Source: Erinaceus europaeus (taxonomy: Eukaryota > Chordata > Mammalia > Eulipotyphla > Erinaceidae). Taken from it: a stretch of DNA of 64,000 nucleotides. This document shows positions 11,188-25,103 of this stretch, in pieces. The notes under the pieces were generated by a model that was given only the letters and a program-made list of their open reading frames with translations, made no database searches and was not told the origin of the DNA. Position numbers and translations under genes: made by a program. The DNA lies in assembly GCF_950295315.1 (NCBI RefSeq), contig NC_080162.1:76019843-76083842 (forward strand). The letters are read 5' to 3'. How positions within the stretch are numbered: position 1 is the stretch's first letter; the number at the start of each line of letters is the position of its first letter.

Positions 11188-11648
11188 AAATTTTTTTATT
11201 GGGGAATTAATATTTTACATTCAACAGTAAATACAATAGTTTGTACAGGCATAACATTTCTCAGTTTCCCATATAACAATACAACCCCCACTAGGTCCTC
11301 TGTCATCCTTCTTGAACCTGTATTCTCTGCCCCCCCTCGCCCCAGAGTCTTTTACTTTGGTGCAATACACCAATTCCAGTTCAGGTTCTACTTGTGTTTG
11401 CTCTTCTGATCTTGTTTTTCAGTTTCTGCCTGGGAGTGAGATCATCCCATATTCATCCTTCTGTTTCTGATTTATTTCACTTAACATGAATTTTTCAAGG
11501 TCCATCCAAGATCGGCTGAGAACGGTGAAGTCACCATTTTTTATAGCTGAGTAGTATTCCGTTGTGTATATATACCACAACTTGCTCAGCCACTCATCTG
11601 TTGTTGGACACCTGGGTTTTGGCTGCTACAAATTGTGCTGCTAAGAAT
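11188..11648 (-). mobile_element. 5'-truncated L1 (minus strand)
   Basis: Starts with a T-rich tail and 'attggggaattaatattttacattcaacagt', and runs through the ORF2 3' end in reverse complement ('gtagtattccgttgtgtatatatacc'). Flanked by 'aggaagtcaa(g/c)ttt' at about 11172 and 11649, a probable target-site duplication. Confidence 0.88.
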
Positions 11649-12781
11649 AGGAAGTCAACTTTTTAATAAGTATGATGTGCTTGGGTTACCTGGCTCTGTC
11701 CAGAATGAACATTGTATGGATAGGAGGTCAGAGGTCAAGCATTGAATGAGGTGAATAGCACTGATCCTCCTCCTCTCATGGAGGTAGGTGGGGAGGGGGT
11801 AGTTCAGGAAGTCCGGCAAGGGACAGGCCCACAACCCCTGAAAAAAAGAAAGAGTTATAGCCTAGCTGTCACAGACCCCAGGAGAGGGAAGCTCAGGGGC
11901 TAAGGGAGCCCAGAGGTGCTGCCTGGAGTAGGAGTTACCTGAACCAGAACCAGCAGAAGAGCTGCTGGCCCAAATCAAAGCCTGTAAATCAGAACCAGTA
12001 CTTCTGGGTCCCATGTGCCCTCCAACCTCCCTGGTGTTCCAGGAACACAGTGCCCCAGGGTCTTTTCCTCGCAGGTTGGATTCTCTTCCTCTTTCCTCCT
12101 AACAGATCAAAAGGTACCTGACTTCCCATATGAGGCCTTCCCTGACCACCGCACTAAGGTACACCCCCAACCCTGAGCCCATCCTTTACTTTATTCCTGT
12201 CCCCTCCGACCTGCTGTGTCATGTCTCGTCTGTTCATTCAGGGCCTAGCACACCAGCCAGTGGCTCCCATGTGGTGAGTCCGAGCTTGGTGTGTAGTCAG
12301 GCCTCATGGTCTCAGCATGAGAGAGATGTAGAGTGTCTCCCTAATGGTTGTAAACTGTATGTGAAATGATACCGTCTGATTATACTGGATTAAATGATCA
12401 ATTGTATTAAAACCAATGTCAGCTGCTTTTCTCCGACCTTTTCTAATGAAACAGTGGCCATCAGGATGGTTTTAAACTGCCTTGCATTTCTGCTGGTCAC
12501 CTTCAGGGCATTTTGCTGCCCTTGTTTGCAGCCGTGTCCCCACAGGCCTGCTGAGGAATGAAGGAGGGAGGGCATGGGTAAATTTTTTCTGCTGTCATCT
12601 ACACCAGCATTAAGAAGGGGACAAGCAGCCTGCTCTGGGGACATGGAGTACTGGAGGTGGGGACAAAGCTGATGTGCCCTTCCCCAGTGGGTCCAGAATT
12701 ACTTTCTCCAGACCTATGCTATTCTTCACACTAGGCCTTGGGTTGTGAGGTGTGGGACAGCACCCGGCAGTTTAAGCTTCT

Positions 12782-14110
12782 TTTTAAAAAACATTTATTT
12801 ATAAAATAAAAAATATCAACAAGACCATAGTATAAGAGGGGTACAATCCCACACAATTCCCACCACCAGAGCTCCATATCCCATCCCCTCCCTTGAAAGC
12901 TTCACTATTCTTTGACTCTCTGGGAGCATGGACACAGGATCATTATGGGATGCAGAAGGTGGAAGGTCTGGCTTCTGTAATTGCTTCTCTGCAGAACATG
13001 GGCATTGGCAGGTCAGCCCATACTCCCAGCCTGTTTCTTTCCCTAGTGGGGCAGGGCTTTGGGGAGGCGGGGCTCCAGAGTACATCGATGAGGTTCTCTG
13101 CCTGGAAAAGTCAGTTTGGCATCATGGTAGCATCGGCAACTTGGAGTCTGAAAAAGCGTTAAGATATAAAGCAGAATAAATTGTTTAATAATCAGGAACC
13201 TAAAGGCAAAAATATATCAGATGAGATTTAGGGTCTCCATTTTGGAAAAAGCTAGTAGGTCTACTTTAAGTATATTCCAAGGGGCCCATGACTTTACTAA
13301 TTTTTGCCTGTGCCTGACAGCTAAAATGCAGGTGGACCAAAAGTATTGTCTGGGGAGATGGTGTCATAGTTGGAAATAGGACTAGAAAGCTGGATCAGGG
13401 AAGAGAGTAGCTCCCAAATATGGGAAAAGTATATAAATACTGTTAATTGTAAACCCCATCGATTTGATCTGGGGCCCATATTCAGTGCAGAAGCCTGTGT
13501 AACCTCTGCATCCCTGTAGGTCTGAGCTCACATTGTGTGGTCATAGCTAGGAACATTCTAGGCTGCACCCATTGCCAGATCCATCTTCCTCCAGTGGTAG
13601 AGGATTTTGGCCCAACCTCCCTTCAGAGAATGGAGCAGTCCCTGCCATTGTTGATTCACATTGAGGGCAAAGGGGTTCATTATGTTGTTCCTGATGGAGA
13701 TGACCAGTGGTAATGGAGAGAGGGATCTGTTAGAGGTCTAGGCCCATCCCAGGATTCCCTGACTAGGAAGGGTCCCAGCAGATGAGGTGGCCTGGTAGTA
13801 ATCAAAGGAGCCATCATTAAAGTATGTTGGCCTCTTGCCCCTATCCAGCTATATAGTCCTTACTTGCCTGACAAGGCTGTCCTTGGAGTGATTGAGGGAA
13901 GTGAAACAGGAAGTAGGTAAGGAGGGTATCTAGGTCTAAGTAGAAACTATTTAATACTTTATGGTGTCTTTTTTAGGTCTTTCTACTTGCTTGCTGTACT
14001 TATTGGGTCACTTCAAACTATTGTGTACTTTTGCTTTAAGATGTATATTTTCCCCTAACTTATGGATACATGTACACATGTGCTCTCTGTCTCTTGGGCC
14101 CAGTTTAAAC
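12782..14110 (-). mobile_element. L1 3'UTR, 5'-truncated copy (minus strand)
   Basis: About 1.3 kb matching the 3'UTR of the L1 at 60122-62571 and its 31.37-kb relative: 'acaagaccatag', 'cacacaattcccaccaccagag', 'ggtggaaggtctggcttctgtaattgctt', and near the far end 'ttatggatacatgtacac'. No protein frame. Confidence 0.8.
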
Positions 14111-14434
14111 TTCTTATTCCCTTTCCAGGTCCTAGTGGGGGCCAGTGGGGCCAGGGAGGGTCCTGTGCCATGGGGCATCCTGGGAGCCCAGCTGCAAATT
14201 CCAACCCTCACCCTCTTGTCCTGGGGGGACAGAGATTCTTCTATAGCCCCCCCACCTTTTCTCCTGCCTCTGGGCACCGACCCTAGCCCTTCCCCTACCC
14301 CATTTTCACTCTTCCCCCCCAGAAGGAAGGCTTAGCTCAGGGTGGCAGGGAAAACCGCAATTTGTTTCTGACATGACACGTTGACGGGTTCCTGGCTGCA
14401 GTGCCCCCTTTGTGTGCCCAGAGCTGAGTGGGCA

Positions 14435-14440
14435 TATAAA
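14435..14440 (+). promoter_or_regulatory. BPIFB3: BPIFB3 TATA box
   Basis: 'gggcatataaaggcc' sits about 25-30 bp upstream of the inferred start of a short 5' exon with a good donor, and no exon lies between. A TATA-type promoter is expected for tissue-restricted BPIF genes. Confidence 0.75.
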
Positions 14441-14465
14441 GGCCAGCCCTGCCCCAGAAAGTGAG

Positions 14466-14519
14466 AGCCAGCAGGAGGCCAGGAGCCCCCTCCCTACCCT
14501 CGTGGAGCTGCAGGAGCCG
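14466..14519 (+). other. BPIFB3: BPIFB3 non-coding exon 1 (5'UTR)
   Basis: The 5' end is estimated from the TATA spacing. The 3' end is 'caggagccg|gtaagg', a strong donor. It would splice to the acceptor at 15873. The BPIFB4 gene has the same arrangement. Confidence 0.65.
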
Positions 14520-15873
14520 GTAAGGCAACCTGTGCAGCCACACTGGGCCAGACCCTCAGCCAGCGGCCCTGCCACCCCCTGTGTCTCCCCCCGCTCCTGC
14601 CCTGCACAGTGAGCACAGAAGGAGCTCACACTTGAGGGCACTGTGGGCACCTGGGGGGATGCATGAGAAACCCTATTGTACAGATGGGAAAACTAGAGTT
14701 GGGGGGGCACAGTGGAGGCAGGGTGAGGGCAGCATTGTTCTGTGGATAGGGCCCTAGGATGTCCATTTCCTTTTTTCCAAGGGAACCCCTTAGTTTCCCA
14801 CAGTGGGAATCTTTCTTTATGTGAGATTCTGTAGGCTATTTGGGAATGAGGAAGAGGGAGAGGAACACTGTCAACATCGCAACTAGCTCGTGCTGCACCT
14901 GCATGCATCTTTGTGCAAAGGAAAGACAGGGGCCCTCTCTGGGCACACTCAGGCCATGCCAGGGGTAGGGGTTGGCACTGAAGTGCAGTCAGAGCCCCAT
15001 CCCCTCTCAACTCATTCCAGTACTCAAAAACACATAGGTACCTGGACATGGGCCCTGTCCCTATGGAGAGTCAGGAGAGGGCAGTGACACAGACACACAA
15101 TGCAAACAGTGGCACATGCCTTCCCATGAGTGCTTAGGCCAGTGCAGTGACAGATAGGTTGGTTTCTTTAGACCAGATGGAGGAGGGAGACCTGACTAAG
15201 CAGGTGACATGCACCCTGGATCTGAAGGGGGAACAGTCAAGTCGTGTAAAGAGCCAGGGAACAGCCTTCTGAACAGAAGGAACAGAGCATGCAAAGGCCT
15301 TGAGGTGGAAAGGGGCTGGCTCATCATGTTTAAAAGCCAGGAGGTCAGAGTGGCAGGTAGGGACCTTACTTGTGAGTTAGCCACCTGGCTTCTATTCCGA
15401 GGATGGACAGGGGGTATCACTGTAAGTCTCATCCCTTTCTACATCACTTGGAAAATGGCAGAGGGAGAGAGGCTAGGCCAGGAGGAGTTTGATGGTGGGG
15501 TTGCTCCAATGCACCACACCTCATGAGCCAGTAGAAAGCAGGCCCAAGAAACAGGATTCCCCACCTTGTTCCAGAAAGGGAAGACCAGCCCTGGAGGATG
15601 GCTTGGGGTTGAATTTGGGCTATAACCTTGATGACCTCTGTGGCCCCGGTTGAGTCTCCGCCGAACACTCAGCCTCAGTTCTGCCATCTGTGAAATGAGT
15701 CCTTGAGGGAGCGGCTTGGGCAGTTCCCTGGAGACTGCAGAGCATGCTGGGAGCTGTACTGGGCTGTGACATGCTTTATAGTGAGACACAGAGGACTGTC
15801 AGGGGGTGACGGGCACAGGGTGGGGGAAAGACTGGAGCCAAAGGAGGGTGTTAAACTGCCTGTTCCCCGATAG

Positions 15874-15998
15874 GTGTGCACCAACCATGCTGGGTATGTG
15901 GGCCCTGCTTCTTCTTGGAGGCCTGGTGACCCCATGCCAAGGGCTGCTAGAGACGGTGGGCACACTTGCTCGGATTGATAAGGATGAGCTCGGCAAAG
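15874..15998 (+). CDS. BPIFB3: BPIFB3 exon 2 (ATG at 15887; signal peptide)
   Basis: Acceptor 'ccccgatag' and a 13-bp 5'UTR, then the ATG. Codes [20 protein letters not shown] and on through [11 protein letters not shown]; donor gtgagcag. The start is supported by the hydrophobic signal sequence immediately after it. Confidence 0.93.
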
Positions 15999-18900
15999 GT
16001 GAGCAGAGGGGGTGGTGCCAATCCCTCACAGTGCCACCAACCAGACCTGCTGCTGGGGGTGGTGACAGCAGCCTGTGGTTCTGGCTGCTCAGAGAGGACA
16101 GCCTGGGGCCACTAGAGTTGCTGGGTCTCTGCAGGGGTTAAAGCCTTGCTGGCAGGTTCCTGTGGGTGTTTAGTTGGCTTTCTTCCGAGAGGTGGGCTGG
16201 ATGGCAGAAGCTGAAGGTGTGTGTGATGGGGACGGGTTGGGCTGAGGAGGACAAAGGGAGGGTGCTGGCTGGACCAGTGTTTCTGCCCCACTTTGCTAGG
16301 GTAGGGGAACCCTGCTAGGTATTCCTTTGCTCTGGGGAACAATGGCCAGGGGTGACAGTCACAGGGATGGAGGACAGCAGTGAGGAGTGCCCAAGCTGCC
16401 AGCTCAGCCCCTGTGAAGGCAGGTAGGGACCCTTCTGCCTCGCCCCCTCATGAGCTGCACAGAACAGCCAGAGGTGCCCGAGAGTAGCAGAAGTTGCTTC
16501 CAACAGCTGGACCAAGCCCGGGAGGCTGGCATTTCCTCTCCAGCGGCACTTCTGCCCTCTGTTTTTGGTGTGACCCAGGATCACACAGCAGTGTGGCTTT
16601 GGGCAAGTCTCTATCCCTTCCTGGACCCTTGTTTGCCCACCTGATTCTTCCTCCCTCCAATCTCCTTGCAGCTATACAGAACTCACTGGTCGGGGGACCC
16701 ATTCTGCAGAATGTGCTGGGGACTGTCACATCAGTGAACCAGGGCCTCTTGGGTTCTGGAGGACTGCTTGGAGGAGGCGGCCTGTTGAGCTATGGAGGGG
16801 TTTTTGGCGTTGTGGAGGAGCTCTCTGGGTGAGTCCCTGCAGTCCGGCCCCTTATCTGTGGACCTGCTGCATGTGCTTCAGGAACGCTAGCCTGGTGGCT
16901 CCAGGGCATGCAAGAGAGACAGACCCTGCAACCTGTGGGCAGGCAGTGGGTGTGGTGTGGGGAGTTCTCTGTGGGAAGTCCCCAGACCAGGGTTGCTGCC
17001 AGTCTCCAGTGTTATAAAGAGTGCTTGACACACAGTGGATGCTCTGAAGCTTTTCTGAATGAATGGAAGCCATGGGGCAGCTAATCCTTATGGCTCAGTG
17101 ACCACACAGTCACTGTGTGCTGGGCGCCATCAAGTGCTTGTGAAGATGGTTCCACTTCACAGATGAAGAAACCGAGGTCCAGAGAGGTGAAGCAGATAAA
17201 TCCACAGGTGGTTTTATGAATCATAGGGGTCCCAGGGAGACACCCCCCAGAGAATAGGGAATTCCCACATAGTGCTAGGTCTGGGAGGGTCCAGGCACAA
17301 AGGGATGGCCCTTGGGATGTTGAGGAGTAAGTGGCCCCCTGCTGGGGAACTCTCACCCCAGGCTGAAAATTGAGGAGCTCACACTGCCAAAGGTGTCGCT
17401 GAGGCTGCTGCCGGGGTTTGGGGTGCAGCTGAGCCTGCACACGAAGGTGGGCCTGCACGGCTCTGGGTGAGTGAACCCGAGGGGCCATGCCCCCTTCTGT
17501 TCCTGGGGGCCCCTGCTCAGTTGCCCATCTCTCCTATTTCCTCCCAAACGGACCCTACTCACTGGCCCTCTTCACGGTCTTGCAACGCCTCCCCAAGGGC
17601 CTTCATCTCTTTTTCCTGGAATTGCCCCCTAGAAGAACACTTGTCATTTCCAAGTGCAAGGACCCGGGTCCAAGACCCTGGTCCTGCAGGGGAAAAGTTT
17701 CACAAGCAGTGAAGCAGGACTGCAAGTGTCTCTCCCTCTCTATCTCACCCTTCCCTCTCAATTTGTCTTTATTCAGAATAAATAAATAAAATAAAATAAA
17801 AATCTTTAAAAACTTAGGCCCTGAGGCGGGAGCTGAGCTGAGAGGAGGGCTGGACCTCCAGGGCCAAGGGGTGCCGGGGGCGGGGCTGGCGGGCTGGCCA
17901 CGCCCCCAACACAGGTCTCGCAGCCCCCTGGGGGGCCTCCTGCAGCTGGCTGCCGAGGTGAACGTGTCGTCGCGGGTAGCGCTGGGCGTGAGTTCTAGGG
18001 GGACGCCCATTCTCATCCTCAAACGTTGTAGCACGCTGCTGGGCCACATCAGCCTACTCTCGGGGTGAGTCCCGGCTGCAGTACAGTGGGCTGCTGCGCG
18101 TGCGCCAGCGGTTCCCGGGTAGTGGGCGGGGTCTGCCCCGCAGACTGTGTAGTGGGTGGGCGGGGTCTGTCCTCTCCCGGCTTCCCAAGGGGTCAGCTTG
18201 CTTACTTGGCTCATGGACAGTGACTGAGTGCTGGCCCAGCTAGTAGTTTGCATCCCCATTACTGGGTGCCCCTTCCTCTGGCTCCTGAACTTCTGCACCC
18301 CATCTCCTAGCTGGAATTAGGGAAGCCTCTGTGCACCCTGCCACTGACCCAGCCTCATTCCTGCTCTGAGCATATTAAAGACCGAGCTTCTGACCCTGAC
18401 AGGCTGTGCGACCCCAGGACCGCATTGTCCTCACCTGCATACCAAGGACCTAAACTCCCTGAGCCAGAAGACTGACACGTCTCTGTCTCTTGTCCCCACT
18501 GTCAGGACACAGCGACCTCCCTACACTCACCTGGGGTCTTCACTTCCAAGGATCTGGTTCCTGCTGTCATATCCAGCACTTTCCCAGCACTCTGTACCCA
18601 CCCGCCAGTGGCACCTACCCCCCTTCCCCACTAGTTGCTGCATTCCAGGATGAACCCCCCCCCCACCCCATCTCTGTGACAGGTTTCAAGTCGATCAGGG
18701 TGAAGGGCAGCTTCCTTCTCCAACAGGATCTTTATAAGGATATCTTAGGCAGGGTCTCTGGGGCCCTTGCATTATAGACTGTCTGCTCCTTAGAGCTTGA
18801 GGGGTGTGGGGGTGGCAGGGGTGGGTGCCCAGGATGCAAGGTATCCTGTGGTTGTAGTTCTGTAGTGGCCATCCCTCCCTCTGTAACTCTGCAATCTCCA

Positions 18901-21900
18901 AGCTTCCCATTCATTTATTCATTCATCCATTCATTCAATCAGACATTCATGCAACAGATACTTATTGCATCCTCACCGTAAGCCGGGCAGTATCCTAGGC
19001 CCAGTGTCATTTGTCTGTGCATGTCAGGCAAAAGGTACGAGGGTTTATTGACCACAAGTCGTACAGTAAGACATGTATAAACCAGCAGTGATAGTCTTAT
19101 AAGGTGGGCATTGTGCACATGGAGAGACAGAAGTTGTCCCCAAGTCCCACCATGAGGCTGAGCCAAGATTTAAACCCAGGGCTCCAAAAGCCCCAGTTAG
19201 CCCCACTGAAAGGATACAGGAGCTATCTGCTCCCCCCCCCCCCCCCCCGCCTGCCCTGTCCCTTGGGGTGGGGATGCCCCCTGAGCTAGCTGAACCCTCA
19301 TGAGCCTCCCTCCATCCAGGCTGCTGCCTGCACCGCTCTTCGGGGTTGTGGAGCAGACACTCTTCAAGGTGCTGCCTGGACTGGTGAGTGTGGGGCCTCA
19401 GGCCAGGCCGCCCTCCCTCCCTGCTTGCCTTCCTTCCAGGCGCCAGCAGGATTAGGTAGTTCTTCCCCTCCACGCCCACCAGCTAATCCCATCCTGGCTG
19501 CCCACACACCTCCCAGCTGCCACCTGAGAGTCTGGCACCCTGCAGCCCGGGTTTACAGTTCTGGGTGACCCGAGTTCTGTCTCCTAATTAGAATCCCTGG
19601 ATATTCTCTTCCTTCTGTCTTTGCTGCTTGCATCATCATCATCATTATTCAATTTTTTCTTGCCACCAGGCTTATCTCTGGGGCCCAGTGCCTGTACAAC
19701 AAACCCAAAGACTGCTTCAGGCAGTCTTTTTTTTTTCTTTTCTTTTCTCTTCTTTTCTTTTCTTTTGATAGGACAGAGAGAAATTGAAAGGAGAAGGGAA
19801 AATAGAGAGTGAGAGACACAGAGAGACACCTACAGTACTTGCTTCACTGCTTGTGAAGTGTCCCCCCCTGCAGGTGGGGATCTGGAGCTTGAACCCAGGA
19901 CTTTGTGCATGGTAACATGTGCGCTGAACCAGATGTGCTACCACCTGGTCCCCTGCATTCTTATTGACTATAGTTTCTCTGTAAATGAGCTTTGAGTTAA
20001 AAAAAAAAAAAAAAGGTTAAAAAGTAGGGACAGGTGTGTGGGTCTGAGCACTCAGGTTTCACGTTTGATCGGTGATGCCTCCAGGCTGCTTGACCACAGG
20101 GGGCCTCAGCTGCCCTGGCTTCCCCCAGGGGCAGGACCCACATTTGGGAAAGGCTGTTCTGGCTGAAGCCCCATTTCACAGAGGCTGGAGGTGGGAGGGC
20201 TTGCTGGATGGGTCATGCACAGCCAGCAAAGGGTAGTGGGGCTCCTGGCTCCCATTGATGACCCTGTGAAGTCACCTTCTGGAGGTGACATGGGCTAGCC
20301 CTGGGCTTTGGAAACTAGGAGGGGAGAAGCCTAGGGCAAGGAGGGTAGCTCCAGCAGCAAGCAGGCAGTCCAGTTCCATCTTGGGGGCAGCTCACCCAAC
20401 TCTGGGGCTCCTAGTCACAGCCCCTACTGGGGTTACCAGGATTGTTGGCTTCAGGACAGGCTTTGTGTGACTCCCAGAAGTCTGGAGAACAAGAGTTAGT
20501 GGCCAGCATTTAGAGATTGGAGATTTCTCTTAGCAATCTGATTTCTGCCTTCTCTTATGCAACCCACCACCTGGGTTCCGGGATTCGGGGTACCTTTTCC
20601 CTGTAGCTCACACCCTGCTGGTGCCAGGGGCTCCTCCCTCCCCACTGCTTCTTGTTTTCCTGGGACTTGGGCCCTGTGCATTCTGGAAGCCTGACCTCCC
20701 TGTTCCCTCTCTGTGCACTGCACATGGCTCAGTACACACAACTCTGTGCGCACTGTGAGAGTCCAGCCCTGACCTGACTGCTGTGTGTGTGGGGCATGGC
20801 CCTCTGTGTCCTAGGGTCCTAGGGCCTCTCAGTGCTCATCTGGATAGCAGGTGGTCTGAGACCCTGGAGAAAGCAGTAGCCTTGTTCCCTTAGAGGGAAG
20901 GCTTCTTCTCAGGCCCTATGAGGCCACTGGGAAGTGTTGCCCCATTTCTCCAGTACCCCCTGGGGCTTTCTCATGGGATCACTCTAGCCAGCCTCCACAG
21001 CTACAGTTTGACACTTCACACCCTAGCCCTTCCTCTGCCTCCTCCTCCTGTGCCACCATCCACCTCTGAATTTTGTCTGACCTTGAACCTGGGAGCACAC
21101 AGCAAGTCATTGCAAGATCATGCAGCCTCCCCTGACCTGGCTGTAACCCTCCCCCCTTTGCACACAGCTGTGCCCCGTGGTGGACAGTGTGCTGGGTGTG
21201 GTGAATGAGCTCCTGGGGACTGTGCTAAGTAAGTTGGGGTTCACCTTCCACTCCCCCTCCCATGGTGGGGTACCAAGGGAAGCAGAAGGGGCAGAGTTCT
21301 GGTATCTTTCCCATCTCAGACTGATAGGGTTGCCAATTTAATGGGCCTAAAAGTGGGATGCTGGGCTGAGACCGGTTTACTGGGGAGTGGAGACTTAGGG
21401 TTTCTGGTTATTTCCTGTGCAAGTGTTAGAAATACAAGCAGGATGCTATTATATCTAGTCCGACAAGAGGACTGAGGTCTAGAGAGCTGAGGTCAGGAGC
21501 CCAAGGCCCTCAGTATCACTGAGCCTCATGGGGACACAGGCACCTTTGCTGTTTACAGAAGGGCTTTGAGGAGTATGGAAAGACACAGCTGACAAGGACA
21601 GAAGCCAGGGGCAGATAAGTCTCAATAAATGACAGCAGGAGAGCAACAGGGCAGCAATGCCTTTAGTGACACCAGCTGTGGGAAGCAAGACATCAGTCTC
21701 TGACACACTGTGACTTGTGTGACCTCCTGACTTTCTTGTGTCTGTACAACAGAGCTTAGAGGAGTGCAGGGCCAGACATCAGTCAAGCAGCAGAACTCTT
21801 ATGGTTGGGGCTGAGCCTATGTGACACCCCCATCTCCTTCAGGTCTGGTGCCCCTTGGGGCTCTCGGGTCTGTGGAGTTCACTCTGGCTACCCTGCCTAT

Positions 21901-24900
21901 CATCTCCAACCAGTACATAGAGCTGGACATCAATGTGAGTCCCCTCTGAGGCCTCCATGGTGAGGGTGGAGAGGGTGCTGGGTATGATCTGATAGAGAAG
22001 GGGCTCAGCCTGAGACCCACACCCCCATGCTCCGTCTCTGGCCCCGCAGCCCATTGTGAAGAGTGTAGCAGGCGACATCATCGATTTCCCCAAGCCGCCC
22101 CACCCAGTCAAGGTGCCCCCCAAAGAAGACCACACCTCCCAGGTGACTGTGCCTCTGTACCTCTTCAACACTGTGTTTGGGCTGCTGCAGACCAATGGAG
22201 CCCTGGACATAGACATCACCCCTGGCCTGGTGAGTGTGGGCCTGACTTGTCTGCTGTGACTCCAGGCGACCTCATCGTCGCCATTGACTAGACCTGACAC
22301 AGCCTCTTGTTTGTGCTGGAGAGAGCTGTCTGTGCCTGTCTCCACTTTAATCCTGCATGGATATTGCTGATCCATGATGGTCCTCTTCTTGGGGAAACTT
22401 GAAAGGGTCCTTTAAATCCTTCTTAACATGGTGCTCCAGGATGTTACTCTTTTTATTATTATTATTATTTTAATAAAAGAGATAGAAAGATTGAGAGAGA
22501 GAGATCAGAGCAGTGCTCATCTCTGGCTTATGGTGGTATGGGGGGACTGAACCTGGGGTCTCTGAGCCTTAGGAATGAGAGTCTTTTGCATAACCATTAT
22601 GCTGTCTTTTCAGCCCCAGGACGTTACTTTCAGCCACTAGAAAGGGCATGTGAAATGTGGCCAGTTTTTTGTCCCCTTACTGATTGAACCCTTTTAGAGT
22701 CAAATTCCAGTTTACACCAAAGTGTGAGTGGCTAACATTAGCATGACTTCCAAAAGAGCAGATTTGGTTTGGAGAGATGAAAACAGGACTGGACTGATAC
22801 CAAAGGTTATTTCGGCACTTGTTCTGACTTCCTGAGTCTCTCTGCTTCCATTCTGGTCTGTCTCACAACCTAACCAATTTTGACATTGCATCCCCCCAGA
22901 AGCCTCACTCACAGGCTCCCTCTTGGGCTCAGCTTTTTCTGGAAACTAGGAACTCTGAGGTACCTGCAGCTCAGGCCAGGGGAGCAGGGCTTGATTCCTC
23001 ACTTCTGTAGCTGGCATCCAGAGGACACTCCACAGCCTTTGGGAGGCTGGAATGGGGTCCTGAACTGGAAAGCTGATGTAGTCTACCTGGGGCGCAGGCA
23101 GTCATAACCAGGTAGGGACTCTGAGTGTTCAGAGGTGTGTGTTTGAGCATATGGGTCAGTATGTGATCACATGTAGGATATTGTGGGAACCCATTCGGTG
23201 TTGTCCACTCCAGGGATGATAGTTGGGCGCTGAGGGTGTGGCCCTCAACCCCGACCCAGGATAAAGCATGTTTATGAGCCTGTCCCATGTGAGCAGGTCT
23301 GCTCTGAGGAGCAGGCATGGGCAGCTCAGGGTTGACATTAACCTGCAGACTGGCCTGTCTCTGGTGGTGGTAGCCTTTGCTCTTCAATAGCTGGCTATTT
23401 TAGGTGGTAGCCTTTGCTCTTTTAGGTGGTAGCCTTTGCTCTTCAATAGCAAGCAGGGAAAACAGTTCACTTGATTAGTGAGCTGCTTTGCTATGCGTGT
23501 GACCCAGGTTCAAGACATACCAGGTTTGAGCTTTAGTGCGGTGGTCCCTCCCTCTCCATCCCTTGCTCCTTTTTTCCCTTCCTTTCCTCCTTCTCTTCTT
23601 CCTCCTCCTCTTCCTCTTACTCCTCCTCCTCCTCCTCCTCCTCCTCCTCCTCTCTCTCTTCTTCTCTATATAAAAATAAATGAGGAGGAGTCTGGTGGTA
23701 GCGCAGCAGGTTAAGTGCATTTGGCACGAAGTGCAAAGACCTGTGTAAGGATCCCAGTTCAAGCTCCCGGCTCCCCACCTGCAGGGGAGTCGCCTCACAA
23801 GTGGTGAAGCAGGTCTGCAGGTGTCTAGCTTTCTCTCCCCCTCTCTGTCATCCCCTCCTCTCTCCATTTCTCTCTGTCCTATATCCAACAACAACAATAA
23901 CTGCAACAATAAAAAAAAAGGCAACAAAAAAAAATGAGGGAAGCAGACCTGGCATGATCGCTATGAAATGGGAAACCTGCTCCTATTTTTCTAGCAACTG
24001 CCAATCAACTTCCCTAGGGGGACTGAGGTCTGTCCTAGTGTGACTAGACTTTCTGGACTTTTACCTACTAATGGGCATTTAAATGAAATGTTCTAGTTAT
24101 AAATACTGGAAACCAGTAACCAGGTTTTTTGTTTGTTTGAAAATACCATTTGGGCAAGAAGGCAAACACATCTGGGGCCAGATGCTCAGATTGTGGGTTC
24201 TGATCAGTGGTTTCATAGCTCTGGCAATAACGTGTCCAGGTCAAACCCTGCTGCCCTCACCTGCCAGTTTCTGCCCCTGGGCATGCGTCTCCCATGTGCA
24301 GGGGAAGTTATGGGAGCCCTCTGTGCTCTGAGCTGCTGTGAGTGGGAGTGAGAGACAGCAGGCAAGCCCTTAGCATGTGCCCAGCAGAGAGTAAGTGCTG
24401 AGTGACCCCTGGCCAGGAGACAGGGTCTAAGAGTCTTCAGAGATATGTATCTGCAGTTGGCAGCAATGGGATAGGGCATGGACAGAACAATGCTCTCTCT
24501 CTCTCTCTTTCTCTCTTTCTGGTCCCTCTTCTGTCTCTGTGTTAACCCCTGATTTTGGTTTTGGGTCCAGGTTCCCAGCAAAGTCCCACTGACAACCACA
24601 GACCTGGCCGCCTTGGTCCCTGAGGTGAGTACTCTCTGTCATGGGCTTCCTCACGTAACTCCTTCCTGGTGAGCATGAAGAGACTCCAGGACTGACCTCA
24701 ATATGGCATGCTCTCTCCAGATGACAGCCATTAAGTGTGGGGGTGGAAACTCATACTAAAGTGTGAATGAGGGACTGGGTGGTGGTGCAACTGGTAAAGT
24801 ACATGAGTTACCATGTGTGAAGACCTGAGTTTGAAGCCCTGGTCCCACCTACAAGGGGAAGCTTCATGAGTGATAGAGCAGACTGCAGGTGTTTCTTTTC

Positions 24901-25062
24901 CTTTTGCTCCCTCTCTGGCCCTATTTCTCTCTGTCTTTATCCTAATAAAAATTGAAATATATATGTATAAAACAAGGGAAAATGACCAGTAGGAGCAGTG
25001 GATTCAGTGGATTCATTATGTAGACACTGAGCTCCAATGATAACTCCAGTGGTAAAAAAATA

Positions 25063-25103
<41 letters not shown>

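Larger units (their letters stand above)
5567..14434. other. BPIFB6-BPIFB3 intergenic region
   Basis: No exon with a BPI-family or other recognisable reading frame is seen. Contents are MIR-like fragments, about eight SINEs, and L1 3' fragments at 9575, 11188 and 12782. The stretches 6800-8070 and 11660-12780 show nothing I can name. Confidence 0.7.

Noticed and set aside
17603..18298. 231-residue minus-strand open frame overlapping BPIFB3 exon 5
   Set aside because: Antisense shadow of the exon plus a SINE; no family match and no conserved motif.
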